Positions 38,074-46,614 of a DNA stretch of 64,000 bases are shown piece by piece. The notes beneath the pieces were generated by a model. It did not search any database, was not told where the DNA came from, and was given only the letters and a program-made list of their open reading frames with translations. Origin of the DNA: Planctomycetota bacterium (GTDB lineage Bacteria > Planctomycetota > UBA1135 > GCA-002686595); assembly GCA_016709875.1 (NCBI GenBank), contig JADJLZ010000002.1, positions 186,001 to 250,000 on the forward strand. The letters run 5' to 3'. A program made the position numbers and the translations under genes. Position 1 is the stretch's first letter; each line of letters opens with the position of its first letter.

Positions 38074-38225
38074 GATTCGGAGTGTACCGAGCCAGAGCAA
38101 TCTTTCACGGATTGGCAGCTGCCGGGCCGCTGCAACGCCTTCCGGCGCTGCATCGGCTTCGGCCCAAGGACGCCCTCGCCCACCAATCCGTGAAAGATTG
38201 CTCTGGCTCGGTACACTCCGAATCG
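38073..38225. repeat. Long perfect inverted repeat (43-bp arms), palindromic element copy A
   Basis: The left arm is 38073-38115 and the right arm is 38183-38225. They are exact reverse complements with a 67-bp spacer. Reading inwards, each arm contains GTGTACCGAGCCAGAGCAAT followed by CTTTCACGGATTGG. The element fills the gap between divergent fdhD and the DUF1080 gene, so that each arm ends at a start codon. TACACT, a -10-like hexamer, sits 7-9 bp before each start. A related element lies at 63670-63760. Confidence 0.85.
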
Positions 38226-38226
38226 C

Positions 38227-39003
<777 letters not shown>

Positions 39004-39063
39004 GCCCCACGCTACGTGCGACGCGCAACACAATCGTGACGAGACTGTCCTGCGCTGCACGTA

Positions 39064-39092
39064 TTGACGCCCACGCCACTCGCAAGTAGCCT
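39064..39092 (+). promoter_or_regulatory. Sigma-70-like promoter candidate for the small RNA
   Basis: TTGACG (39064-39069) and TAGCCT (39087-39092) are separated by 17 bp. Transcription would begin near 39099-39101, and a strong intrinsic terminator ends at 39248. Confidence 0.45.
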
Positions 39093-39098
39093 CCCAAC

Positions 39099-39248
39099 AG
39101 ATGTCGCACCTTTCCCTTCGTCTGGCCCTGAATTCGAGCTGGCTTTGTGCCCACAAGCACAAGCAGCCTCCCCTCGTGGCCTAGGCGGACACGGCGACAG
39201 CCGAACAAGTTCCCGCCCGGGTCACGCAGACCCGGGCGGGTTTTTTTT
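39099..39248 (+). ncRNA. Candidate structured small RNA (~150 nt, 6S-like rod)
   Basis: Three nested stems can be drawn. TGTCGC (39102-39107) pairs with GCGACA (39194-39199). CTGGCC (39122-39127) pairs with GGCC-t-AG (39178-39184). A near-perfect hairpin pairs GCTGGCTTTGTGC (39138-39150) with GCACAAGCAGC (39157-39167) around CCACAA. Unpaired stretches of about 10 nt face each other, giving a rod with internal bubbles like 6S RNA, although no sequence match to 6S can be claimed. A promoter-like pair stands at the right distance and an intrinsic terminator follows. An alternative is that ATG 39101 starts a leaderless 27-codon reading frame ending at TAG 39184, with the terminator acting as an attenuator for the next gene. 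Confidence 0.5.
39212..39248 (+). terminator. Strong intrinsic terminator
   Basis: CCCGCCCGGGTC-ACGCA-GACCCGGGCGGG is a perfect 12-bp stem with a 5-nt loop, followed directly by eight T residues (39241-39248). It is the clearest Rho-independent terminator in the window. It ends the candidate small RNA, or read-through from the DUF1080 gene. Confidence 0.92.
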
Positions 39249-39288
39249 CGGCCTCACTCCACTCGACCCCGACCCGTAACCAAGCGCC

Positions 39289-39732
39289 ATGAGCCCCAAC
39301 ACGAGCACGAGCTCCAGCAGCCTGTGGATCCCGCCGGCCCTCCGCGCGCGCATCGAATGCGCCGTGAAGCGTCAGCTGCCGCATCCCTCGTGCGGCGTGC
39401 TCATCGGGCAGGCGACGCTCGAGCGCGTGATCGTGAACCGCGTCGTGGACGCCGAGAACCTCGCGCTGCAGCGGCCCTCGGGCGCGTACGAGCTCGATCC
39501 GCTCGCGCTCTTCCGCGCCGAGCGCAAGGCGCAGGACCTCGGCCTTTCGGTCGTGGGGATCTGGATCGGCCGAGCTTGCGCGGAGGCGCGCCCGACGCGC
39601 ACCGACTACGCCCTCGCCTGGGAGGGCTGGTCCTACCTGCACGTCGCGGCGCAGCCGCAGAGCGTGCTCGAGACGCGCTCCTGGAGGCTTGTCGGCGGCG
39701 ACTTCGTCGAGGAGGCGCTGGCGGTGGCCTGA
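39289..39732 (+). CDS. JAMM/MPN-domain-like protein lacking the HxH metal motif
   Basis: The protein has 147 residues and follows the bacterial Mov34/MPN/PAD-1 pattern: CGVLIG near residue 35, YELDPLALFRAERKAQDLGLSVVGIW, then PTRTDYALAWEGWSYL. In active JAMM peptidases VVGIW is followed by HSHP and later a metal-binding Asp. Here the segment reads IGRACAEARPTRTD, so both His ligands are missing while the Asp remains. It is probably catalytically inactive or has another role. The start has no strong ribosome-binding site and lies 40 bp after the terminator. Confidence 0.7.
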   Translation: MSPNTSTSSSSLWIPPALRARIECAVKRQLPHPSCGVLIGQATLERVIVNRVVDAENLALQRPSGAYELDPLALFRAERKAQDLGLSVVGIWIGRACAEARPTRTDYALAWEGWSYLHVAAQPQSVLETRSWRLVGGDFVEEALAVA

Positions 39733-39779
39733 GGAGGGAACGCACGGCGGCGGGCTGGTCCGCGCTAGAATCCGCCGCC

Positions 39780-40517
39780 ATGACCCCTGATCTGGAACTC
39801 GACGCGCTCGAGGCTCGCGTGCTCGGCGTGCTGATCGAGAAGGAACTGACGACGCCGGAGGCGTATCCGCTGACGCTCAACGCGCTCGTCGCCGGCTGCA
39901 ACCAGAAGAACAACCGCGATCCGGTGCTCGAGCTCTTCGACGGGGACGTGTACGCGGCGCTGCAGAAGCTCGTGAAGCGCACCGTCGTCGGCTCCGTGCA
40001 TCCGATCGGCGCGCGCGTCGAGAAGTTCCGCCACAACGCGGCGGCACTCTACGAGCTCCCGCCACCGCAGCTCGCGATCATGGCCGAACTGCTGCTGCGC
40101 GGGCCGCAACAGCCGGGCGAGCTGCGCTCGCGCGTCGCACGCATGCACCCGATCGAGTCGCAGCAGGCGCTCGCCGATGCACTCGCGCCGCTGCTCGGAA
40201 ACGGCAAGGTGCGCCGCCTCGATCCGCTGCCTGGATCGCGCGCCGAGCGCTACGTGCAGACGATCGCTCCCGCCGCGCACCCGATCGAGGTTCGCGCGAT
40301 GGTCTCCGCGGCCCACGCCGAGGGCGCAGCCGCCCCCGCGCGCAGCGGTGCCAGCGCCGTCACGACCGTGCTCATGCCTGAGACTGCACAATTCGTGCGC
40401 CGCGAGGACCACGCGGCCCTCGAACGGCGAGTCGTCGAACTCGAGGACCAGTCCGCGCGCCTGCGCCGGCAGCTCGACCACCTGGCCTGGAGCCTTGGAA
40501 AAAAGCTCGAAGCCTGA
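39780..40517 (+). CDS. YceH/DUF480 family protein
   Basis: The protein has 245 residues. The N-terminal two-thirds has the family signatures LEARVLGVLIEKELTTPEAYPL and LVAGCNQKNNRDPV, two winged-helix modules that suggest nucleic-acid binding. A C-terminal extension of about 30 residues (after residue 200) is a coiled-coil-like helix (ALERRVVELEDQSARLRRQL). The biological role of the family is not established. It follows the JAMM-like gene by 47 bp on the same strand. Confidence 0.9.
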   Translation: MTPDLELDALEARVLGVLIEKELTTPEAYPLTLNALVAGCNQKNNRDPVLELFDGDVYAALQKLVKRTVVGSVHPIGARVEKFRHNAAALYELPPPQLAIMAELLLRGPQQPGELRSRVARMHPIESQQALADALAPLLGNGKVRRLDPLPGSRAERYVQTIAPAAHPIEVRAMVSAAHAEGAAAPARSGASAVTTVLMPETAQFVRREDHAALERRVVELEDQSARLRRQLDHLAWSLGKKLEA

Positions 40518-40545
40518 GCCCTTGTCTGCGTAACGGCCCCCCCCC

Positions 40546-41775
40546 GTGCTGCAATCCATCCTCTACAGCCTGGCGACCGTCCCGCTCTTCGCGTCGCGGC
40601 CCTTCCTGGCGGCGTTCCTGACGGCCTTGCTCGCGAGCTATGGCACGCACATCCCCTGGCTCGGCGACAAGGATGTGATCGTCGCCCTCTCGCAGAGCCC
40701 GGAGTGGTTCCGCAGCTTCTGGTGCCTCCTCGCGCTCGCCGCGCTCGCGACCGGCGAGGCGCTCTCGGCCAAGCACGCCGAGGTGCGCGCGGTGATGGAG
40801 GAGCTCGACTCGTGGGTCAAGTCGGCCGTCGCGTTGCTCGTCGCGCTGGCGCTGATCGACAAGCAGGACGCCGAGACGATCAAGCACATCCAGCACCAGG
40901 GCCTGGGCGTGCACAGCGCCTGGAGCCTCGTCGTCGCGGGCGCGACCTGGTGCGCCGCCACGCTGCGCCGCGGCGCGCTCGCGATCGTGCACGAGATCGA
41001 CGACCACGACGACATCGGCCTGCAGACGGCGCTCAGCTGGGCCGAGAACAGCTGGGTCGTACTGGGCGTGTTCTTCTTCGTGATCGCGCCCCTCGTCGCG
41101 CTCTTCCTCTCGCTGCTCGCGGTAGCGGGGATGTGGTTCGCGCGGCGCTGGGCGAGGAAGCAGGAGGAGCACAGCCGAATCCCCTGCTCGAAGTGCGCGA
41201 CGCCGGTGCTCCCGCACGCAATGCGCTGCCAGAAGTGCGGCCAGCCGCTCGAGCATCCGCGCGCGGTGGGCGTCTTCGGCCAGCCCAAGGCCAAGGAGTC
41301 CACGGACCTCGCGCAGCAACGCTTCCTGCTGATCGCGCGCAAGCGCTGCCCGGTGTGCGCGACGCGCCTGGTGAAGCGCGCGGTGCAACAGGCCTGCCCG
41401 GAGTGCCGCACGGTCACCTTCGCCAGCCTGCGCGAGTTCGAGGAGTACCGCCGCGAGATCGACTCGCGCCTTCCGAAGACCCTGCTGGTGTGCCTCCTGT
41501 TCAGCGCGATCCCGGTCGTGGGCGTGATCCCGGGCGTGATCTACTACCGGCTCAACCTCGTGACCGGCTTCCGCGGCTACATCCCGCCCGTCACGGGCTG
41601 CTTCGCGCGCATCTGGGTGCGCTTCGTGCACTGGGGACTGATCCTGATGCAGCCGATCCCGCTGGTCGGCGCGCTGATGCTGCCGCTGATGTGCTGGAGC
41701 ACGTTCTTCGTCTACCGCCGCGCCCTGAACGGCAGCGCGCGCGAGGCGCTCCCGGCGCTGCCGACGGCGGCCTGA
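40546..41775 (+). CDS. Polytopic membrane protein with zinc-ribbon motifs
   Basis: The protein has 409 residues from a GTG start. Several hydrophobic segments occupy residues about 10-30, 55-75, 90-105, 120-140 and 165-205. A cytosolic stretch (about 210-300) contains three CxxC pairs: CSKC / CQKC and CPVC / CPEC, which is two zinc-ribbon-like knuckles. Two or three further membrane segments follow (about 320-395). The N-terminal part recalls DUF4126-type membrane proteins, but the identification is uncertain. No operon partner gives a clue, and the function is unknown. Confidence 0.65.
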   Translation: MLQSILYSLATVPLFASRPFLAAFLTALLASYGTHIPWLGDKDVIVALSQSPEWFRSFWCLLALAALATGEALSAKHAEVRAVMEELDSWVKSAVALLVALALIDKQDAETIKHIQHQGLGVHSAWSLVVAGATWCAATLRRGALAIVHEIDDHDDIGLQTALSWAENSWVVLGVFFFVIAPLVALFLSLLAVAGMWFARRWARKQEEHSRIPCSKCATPVLPHAMRCQKCGQPLEHPRAVGVFGQPKAKESTDLAQQRFLLIARKRCPVCATRLVKRAVQQACPECRTVTFASLREFEEYRREIDSRLPKTLLVCLLFSAIPVVGVIPGVIYYRLNLVTGFRGYIPPVTGCFARIWVRFVHWGLILMQPIPLVGALMLPLMCWSTFFVYRRALNGSAREALPALPTAA

Positions 41776-41778
41776 GCC

Positions 41779-42584
41779 TCAGCCCTGCGCCGGGCTCTCG
41801 AGGAGCTCGAGCAGTTCGGCTGCGACCGAGATCGCGATCGCGCTCGGCTCCTTGGAGTGCTTGGAGACGCCGATCGGACAGCGCACGCTGGCGATGCCGG
41901 CCGCGTCGATCCCGCGCTGCGCGAGCCGCGTCTGGAAGCGCGCCCATTTGCGCTCCGAGCCGATCAGCCCGAGATAGCGGAAGCGCGCGGGATCGCACGC
42001 ACGAGGATCTCGAGATCGAGCGCGTGGCTGTGCGTCATCACCAGCACCAGCGCGTCCTGCGGCAGCGCATCGACCTCCGCCTCGGGGTTGTCGACGCACA
42101 GGAGCTCCCACGGCCGCGTGCGCGGCAGCGCCGGCACGATCTCGCGCTCCTCGCGTGCGTCGATGAGCAGCAAGTCGGCGTCGAGGTAGGCCGAGAGGCC
42201 CGCGATCGCCTGCGCGACGTGCCCAGCGCCGAAGATCGCGATGCGACGGCGCGTCCAGGGGAAGGTCTCGAAGAACAGCGTCACCTGCCCGCCGCAGCAC
42301 TGGCCGGTCTTCTCCGCGAGCGGATAGTCGACCGACTCCGAGAGCGCCTTGCCCGCGCGCAGGAGCTGGCCCGCGTGCTGCAGCGCCTGCAACTCGAGGT
42401 TGCCGCCGCCGATGGTGCCGTGCACGAGCTCGGGCGCTCCTCCGGACCCCAGCGCAACGAGCATGCGCGCGCCCGCTTCGCGCGGACCGCTGCCCGCGAG
42501 CTGCGTCACGACGACCATGGCGCAAGCGCGCCGCGCGCTGCGCAGCTCGGAGAGCTTCTCGATCCAGTCCTGGGCGTGGGGCAC
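41779..42584 (-). CDS. xdhC: XdhC-family molybdenum cofactor insertion protein, reading frame broken
   Basis: XdhC/CoxI proteins bind molybdenum cofactor and insert the sulfurated form into xanthine-dehydrogenase-type enzymes. Starting at GTG 42584, the protein has VVVTQLAGSGPREAGARMLV, GTIGGGNLE, the GQCCGGQV Cys motif, the Rossmann loop IFGAGHVAQAIAGL and VMTHSHALDLEIL. Near 41980-41990 the frame fails. The remainder (RYLGLIGSERKWARF through GVSKHSKEPSAIAISVAAELLEL, ending at 41779) continues in another frame. A small deletion restores a normal protein of about 270 residues. No xanthine dehydrogenase subunit is nearby, though fdhD, another Mo-enzyme factor, is 4 kb away. Confidence 0.85.
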
Positions 42585-42611
42585 GATGGGGCGCCAGGAT
42601 AGGATGGGCGG

Positions 42612-44864
42612 ATGCGCATCGCGAGCATCGGCGGCGGACCGGCGGGCCTGTACTTCTCGATCCTGATGAAGAAGGCCTTCCCGGACTCGCAGATCACCGT
42701 CTACGAACGCAACCAGCCCGACGACACGTTCGGTTTCGGCGTCGTCTTCAGCGACGAGACGCTGGGCAATTTCGAGAGCGCCGACCCACAGAGCTACGCC
42801 GAGATCCGGCGCCACTTCGCCTACTGGGGTGACATCGAGACCTACCACGCGGGCACCTGCGTGCGCTCGACCGGCCACGGGTTCTGCGGGCTCGCGCGCA
42901 AGAAGCTGCTCGAGATCTTCCACGCGCGCTGCCGCGAACTCGGCGTCGTGCTCGAGTTCCAGCACGAGATCCACGACGACAGCGAGCTCGCCGGCAACGA
43001 CCTGATCCTCGCCGTCGACGGCCTCAACAGCGTCGTGCGCAAGAAGTACGAGGCACAATTCAAGCCCAGCATCGACTGGCGCAAGGCGCGCTTCTGCTGG
43101 CTGGGCACGACCAAACCGCTCTCGGCCTTCACTTTCGTATTCCGCCAGACGCAGTGGGGTCTGTTCCAGGTGCACGCCTACCCCTTCGAGAAGGAGCGCT
43201 CGACCTGGATCGTCGAGTGCGACGAAGCCACCTGGCGCGCCGCCGGCCTGGACCACGCGAGCGAGGAAGACACCGTCGCCTTCTGCGAGAAACTCTTCGC
43301 CGAGGATCTCGCAGGTCACCCCCTGATCGCCAACCGCTCGATCTGGCGCGCGTTCCCAACCATCCGCTGCGAGAGTTGGCACTACCGCAACATCGTGCTG
43401 CTGGGCGACTCCGCGCACACGGCGCACTTCTCGATCGGCTCGGGCACCAAACTCGCGATGGAGGACGCGATCGCGCTGTGCGAGGCCTTCCGCGAGCACG
43501 GGACCGCCGACGTGCCGGCTGTGCTCGCCGCCTACGCGAGCGCGCGCCGCGACGAGGTCTCGCGCATCCAGCGCGCCGCGCAGACCAGCCTGGAGTGGTT
43601 CGAGAACAGCGCGCGCTACATCGACCAGCCGCCGCTGCAGTTCACCTTCAACCTGATGACGCGCTCCAAGCGCATCACCTGGGACAATCTCGGCAAGCGC
43701 GACCCCGAGCTCGTGCGCCGCGTCGGCGAGTGGTACGCCACGGAGACCGGCATCGCGCGTGCGAAGGACGGCAGCTTCGCCCCGCCGATGTTCGCGCCGC
43801 TCGAATTCCGCGGCCTGAAGCTCGAGAACCGCGTCGTGGTCTCGCCCATGTGCCAGTACTCGGCCACCGACGGCACGCCCGAGGACTGGCACCTCGTGCA
43901 CCTGGGCAGCCGCGCGGTCGGAGGAGCGGCGCTCGTGATCGCGGAAGCGACCGGCGTCAGCGCGGACGGTCGCATCAGCCCGGGCTGCACGGGCATGTAC
44001 TCACCCGAGCACGTCGGCGCCTGGAAGCGCATCGTCGACTTCGTGCACACGCGCACACGCGCGAAGATCGGCATCCAGCTCGGACATGCGGGACGCAAGG
44101 CGTCCTGCAACCTGCCCTGGGAGGGCGACGACCCGCTGCGCGACGCGCGCGCATGGCAGACGATGGGACCCTCGGCGCTGCCCTTCCGGCCCGACTGGCC
44201 GGTGCCGCGCCAGATGCGCCGCGCGGACATGGACGAACTGCGCGCGAACTTCGAGCGCGCGCTCGGCATGGCGCAGCGCGCGGGCTTCGACATGGTCGAG
44301 CTGCACATGGCGCACGGCTATCTGCTCTCGAGCTTCCTCTCGCCCAAATCGAACCAGCGCAGGGACGAGTACGGCGGCAGCCTCGAGAACCGCATGCGCT
44401 TCCCGCTCGAGATCTTCTCCGCGGCGCGCGCAGCCTGGCCTCAGGAGAAACCGCTCTTCGTGCGCATCTCCGCCTCGGACTGGCTCGACGCGAGCGGCGG
44501 CTGGACCGTGAACGACTCGGTCGTGTTCGCGCGCGAGCTGAAGCGCCTGGGCTGCGATCTGGTCGACGTCTCCTCGGCCGGCAACACGCCCGAATCCAAG
44601 CCGGTCTACGGCCGCATGTACCAGCTGCCCTTCGCCGAGCAGATCCGCGCCGAGGCTGGCATCCCGGTCATGGCGGTCGGCGGCATCCAGGGTGCCGATC
44701 ACGTCAACACGATCCTCGCAGCAGGCCGCGCCGACCTGTGCGCGCTCGCGCGTCCGCACCTGTTCGATCCCTACCTCACGCGCCACGCGGCCGCGGAGTA
44801 CGGCAACTGGGATTTCCCCTGGCCGAACCAGTACCTCGCCTCGCGCCCGCGCTCACCTCGCTAG
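42612..44864 (+). CDS. Fused FAD monooxygenase / old-yellow-enzyme-type reductase (salicylyl-CoA 5-hydroxylase or 2-aminobenzoyl-CoA monooxygenase/reductase type)
   Basis: The protein has 750 residues and two domains. Residues 1-380 form a class A flavin monooxygenase with the dinucleotide motif IGGGPAGLYFS, GFGVVFSDETL and LLGDSAHTAHFSIGSG. Residues about 395-750 form an old-yellow-enzyme/NADH:flavin oxidoreductase domain (FAPLEFRGLKLENRVVVSPMCQY, QLGHAGRKA, AHGYLLSSFLSPKSNQR, YGGSLENRMRF). This fusion is known for enzymes that hydroxylate and reduce aromatic CoA thioesters, starting aerobic breakdown of salicylate or anthranilate. Both halves look complete. No aryl-CoA ligase is adjacent, so the substrate is uncertain. 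The 3' end overlaps the convergent ada gene by 12 bp. Confidence 0.9.
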   Translation: MRIASIGGGPAGLYFSILMKKAFPDSQITVYERNQPDDTFGFGVVFSDETLGNFESADPQSYAEIRRHFAYWGDIETYHAGTCVRSTGHGFCGLARKKLLEIFHARCRELGVVLEFQHEIHDDSELAGNDLILAVDGLNSVVRKKYEAQFKPSIDWRKARFCWLGTTKPLSAFTFVFRQTQWGLFQVHAYPFEKERSTWIVECDEATWRAAGLDHASEEDTVAFCEKLFAEDLAGHPLIANRSIWRAFPTIRCESWHYRNIVLLGDSAHTAHFSIGSGTKLAMEDAIALCEAFREHGTADVPAVLAAYASARRDEVSRIQRAAQTSLEWFENSARYIDQPPLQFTFNLMTRSKRITWDNLGKRDPELVRRVGEWYATETGIARAKDGSFAPPMFAPLEFRGLKLENRVVVSPMCQYSATDGTPEDWHLVHLGSRAVGGAALVIAEATGVSADGRISPGCTGMYSPEHVGAWKRIVDFVHTRTRAKIGIQLGHAGRKASCNLPWEGDDPLRDARAWQTMGPSALPFRPDWPVPRQMRRADMDELRANFERALGMAQRAGFDMVELHMAHGYLLSSFLSPKSNQRRDEYGGSLENRMRFPLEIFSAARAAWPQEKPLFVRISASDWLDASGGWTVNDSVVFARELKRLGCDLVDVSSAGNTPESKPVYGRMYQLPFAEQIRAEAGIPVMAVGGIQGADHVNTILAAGRADLCALARPHLFDPYLTRHAAAEYGNWDFPWPNQYLASRPRSPR

Positions 44865-45902
44865 CGCGCGCTGCTCGTGCTCGAGCAGCCAGCGCTTGCG
44901 CGCCACTCCCCCGCCGTAGCCGCTGAGCGTGCCGTCGCCGCGGATCACTCGGTGGCAAGGGATCACGATCGCGAGGCGGTTGCGGCCGTTGGCCGTGCCG
45001 ACCGCGCGCTGCGCACCGGCGCGACCGATGCGCGCGGCGACCTCCGCATAAGCACGCGTCTGTCCGAACGGGATGCGGCGCAGCTCGCTCCACACGCGCC
45101 GTTCGAAATCCGTCCCGATCGGCGCGAGCTCGAGCTCGAAGCGCTCGCGCTCACCGGCGAAGTACTGCCCGAGCTGCTTCTCGGCTGCGGCGAGGTGTGC
45201 GTTGCGCGACTGGACGAGGACCGCGCCGAGGCTCTCTCGGAGCTCAGCGATCTCGCGCGCGAGGCGCTGCTCCACCGCGAACTCCACCAGGCGCAGTCCA
45301 TCCGAGTCCGCCCCGAGCAGCAGCGTGCCGAGCGGCGAGTCTACCCAGCGCACACACAGGCTGCTCGAGCGCGCCGCGCGCGCCGGCGCTTCTCCGAAGT
45401 GGCGCTCGATCGCGGAGCGGAAGCCGCTCGCGGACTCGAAGCCGCTCGCGAGCTGCGCCTCGAGCACGCGTGAGCCGCGCTGCAGCGAGCGCAGGCCGGC
45501 ACCGAGGCGTTGCGCGCGCTGCCAGGCCTGGAAGCTCTGTCCGAAGTGGCGTTGGAACTGCCGGCGCGCCGTGGAAGGATCGACGCCCAGCTGCACGAGT
45601 TGCTTCTCGCCGATGCGCGCCGCGCCGGAATGCTCGACGAGCTCGCACAGCCGCCGCACGAGCTCGGGCTTCTGCTCGAGCGGCTTGCAGCGCTTGCAGG
45701 CGCGAAATCCGGCGCTCTGCGCCTGCGCGGGCCCTGAGAAGAAGACGACGTTGCGCCGCAGCGGGCGGCGCGCCGGGCAAGTGACGCGGCAGAAGATCCC
45801 GGTCGTGCGCACGCCCGCGAGGAACAGGCCGTCGAAACCGGGATCGCGCTCGAGGAATGCGCGCCACATGCGCGCGGGAGCGAGGCTCTGGATCTTGCTC
45901 AT
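44853..45902 (-). CDS. ada: Bifunctional DNA repair methyltransferase and transcriptional activator Ada
   Basis: Ada removes methyl groups from phosphotriesters and O6-methylguanine and switches on the adaptive response. The 349-residue protein has the N-terminal zinc module with Cys38, Cys42, Cys69 and Cys72 (FCRVTC, ACKRC). An AraC-type helix-turn-helix region (about 95-185) follows, then the C-terminal methyltransferase with the acceptor Cys in IPCHRVI (about residue 316). All functional residues are present. It stands alone on the minus strand with no alkB or alkA nearby. Confidence 0.92.
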   Translation of the reverse strand: MSKIQSLAPARMWRAFLERDPGFDGLFLAGVRTTGIFCRVTCPARRPLRRNVVFFSGPAQAQSAGFRACKRCKPLEQKPELVRRLCELVEHSGAARIGEKQLVQLGVDPSTARRQFQRHFGQSFQAWQRAQRLGAGLRSLQRGSRVLEAQLASGFESASGFRSAIERHFGEAPARAARSSSLCVRWVDSPLGTLLLGADSDGLRLVEFAVEQRLAREIAELRESLGAVLVQSRNAHLAAAEKQLGQYFAGERERFELELAPIGTDFERRVWSELRRIPFGQTRAYAEVAARIGRAGAQRAVGTANGRNRLAIVIPCHRVIRGDGTLSGYGGGVARKRWLLEHEQRALAR

Positions 45903-45970
45903 GGACACCCATTGTCCACACTGCTCGCGCGCGCGAGGCCGATTTTCGGGCGCCGAAGCCCGAGCGCAGC

Positions 45971-46441
45971 TCAGAAGGCCCGACGTGCCTCGCGCTGGAA
46001 GCCGAGCAGCGCGAAGAAGACGCCCAAGGGCAGGCAAGCGACCGCGTGGAACATGCTCACGCTGTCGAGCAGCACGTACTGCGAGATGAGGAACAGGAAC
46101 ACGCCCAGGATGCCGTTGACCACCTGGTGCGTGTCCAGTCGATTGCAGGTGTAGCCGAGTGCCCCGCCGAGCACGAGCGAACCGAGCGCGGAGAAGAAGC
46201 TTCCGCCCGGACAGACGACGTCGGCGATGAGGAAGGCGCCGCCCATGCAGGCGGCCTCGCGGATCGCGCGGTCGCGCTCGGCCAGACGCATCTCGAAGGT
46301 CCGCCGCAGGCTCGTGCGGTATTCCTCGACCATCTCGCTCCGGCGATTCTCCGGCAGGTTCTGGAACCAAAGCTCGGAATCGCGCGGATCACGGGCGAGC
46401 GCGAGGGCCTGGGCCTCGCGACGATCGGACGGGAGCATCAT
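45971..46441 (-). CDS. Small membrane protein of unknown function
   Basis: About 156 residues if started at ATG 46441 (a longer in-frame start exists at 46501). The N-terminal half is charged and helical (SELWFQNLPENRRSEMVEEYRTSLRRTFEMRL). It is followed by two or three transmembrane segments: ALGSLVLGGALGY, ILGVFLFLISQYVLL and AVACLPLGVFFALLGF. No family was recognised. It is 69 bp upstream of ada on the same strand and divergent from the radical SAM gene. Start codon and function are uncertain. Confidence 0.6.
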   Translation of the reverse strand: MMLPSDRREAQALALARDPRDSELWFQNLPENRRSEMVEEYRTSLRRTFEMRLAERDRAIREAACMGGAFLIADVVCPGGSFFSALGSLVLGGALGYTCNRLDTHQVVNGILGVFLFLISQYVLLDSVSMFHAVACLPLGVFFALLGFQREARRAF

Positions 46442-46614
46442 GCGGGATGGAGGTTTGGCTGGAGGGGCGCGGGAAAGGCCTCCCGACGTGGAAGACCGCA
46501 CGACCCTGACCCCTCAGCCTATCCCACGATTTCAGTGCGAGACCCGGAAAGAGTTTCCGCCTCTGTGCGGCTAGCATGGTCCGCGGTGCGGGGAGCGGGG
46601 GCGCAAGGAGCAGC

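Noticed and set aside
38073..38225. Classical insertion sequence or CRISPR
   Set aside because: No transposase gene lies between the inverted arms and no regularly spaced direct repeats are present. The structure is a long palindrome only.
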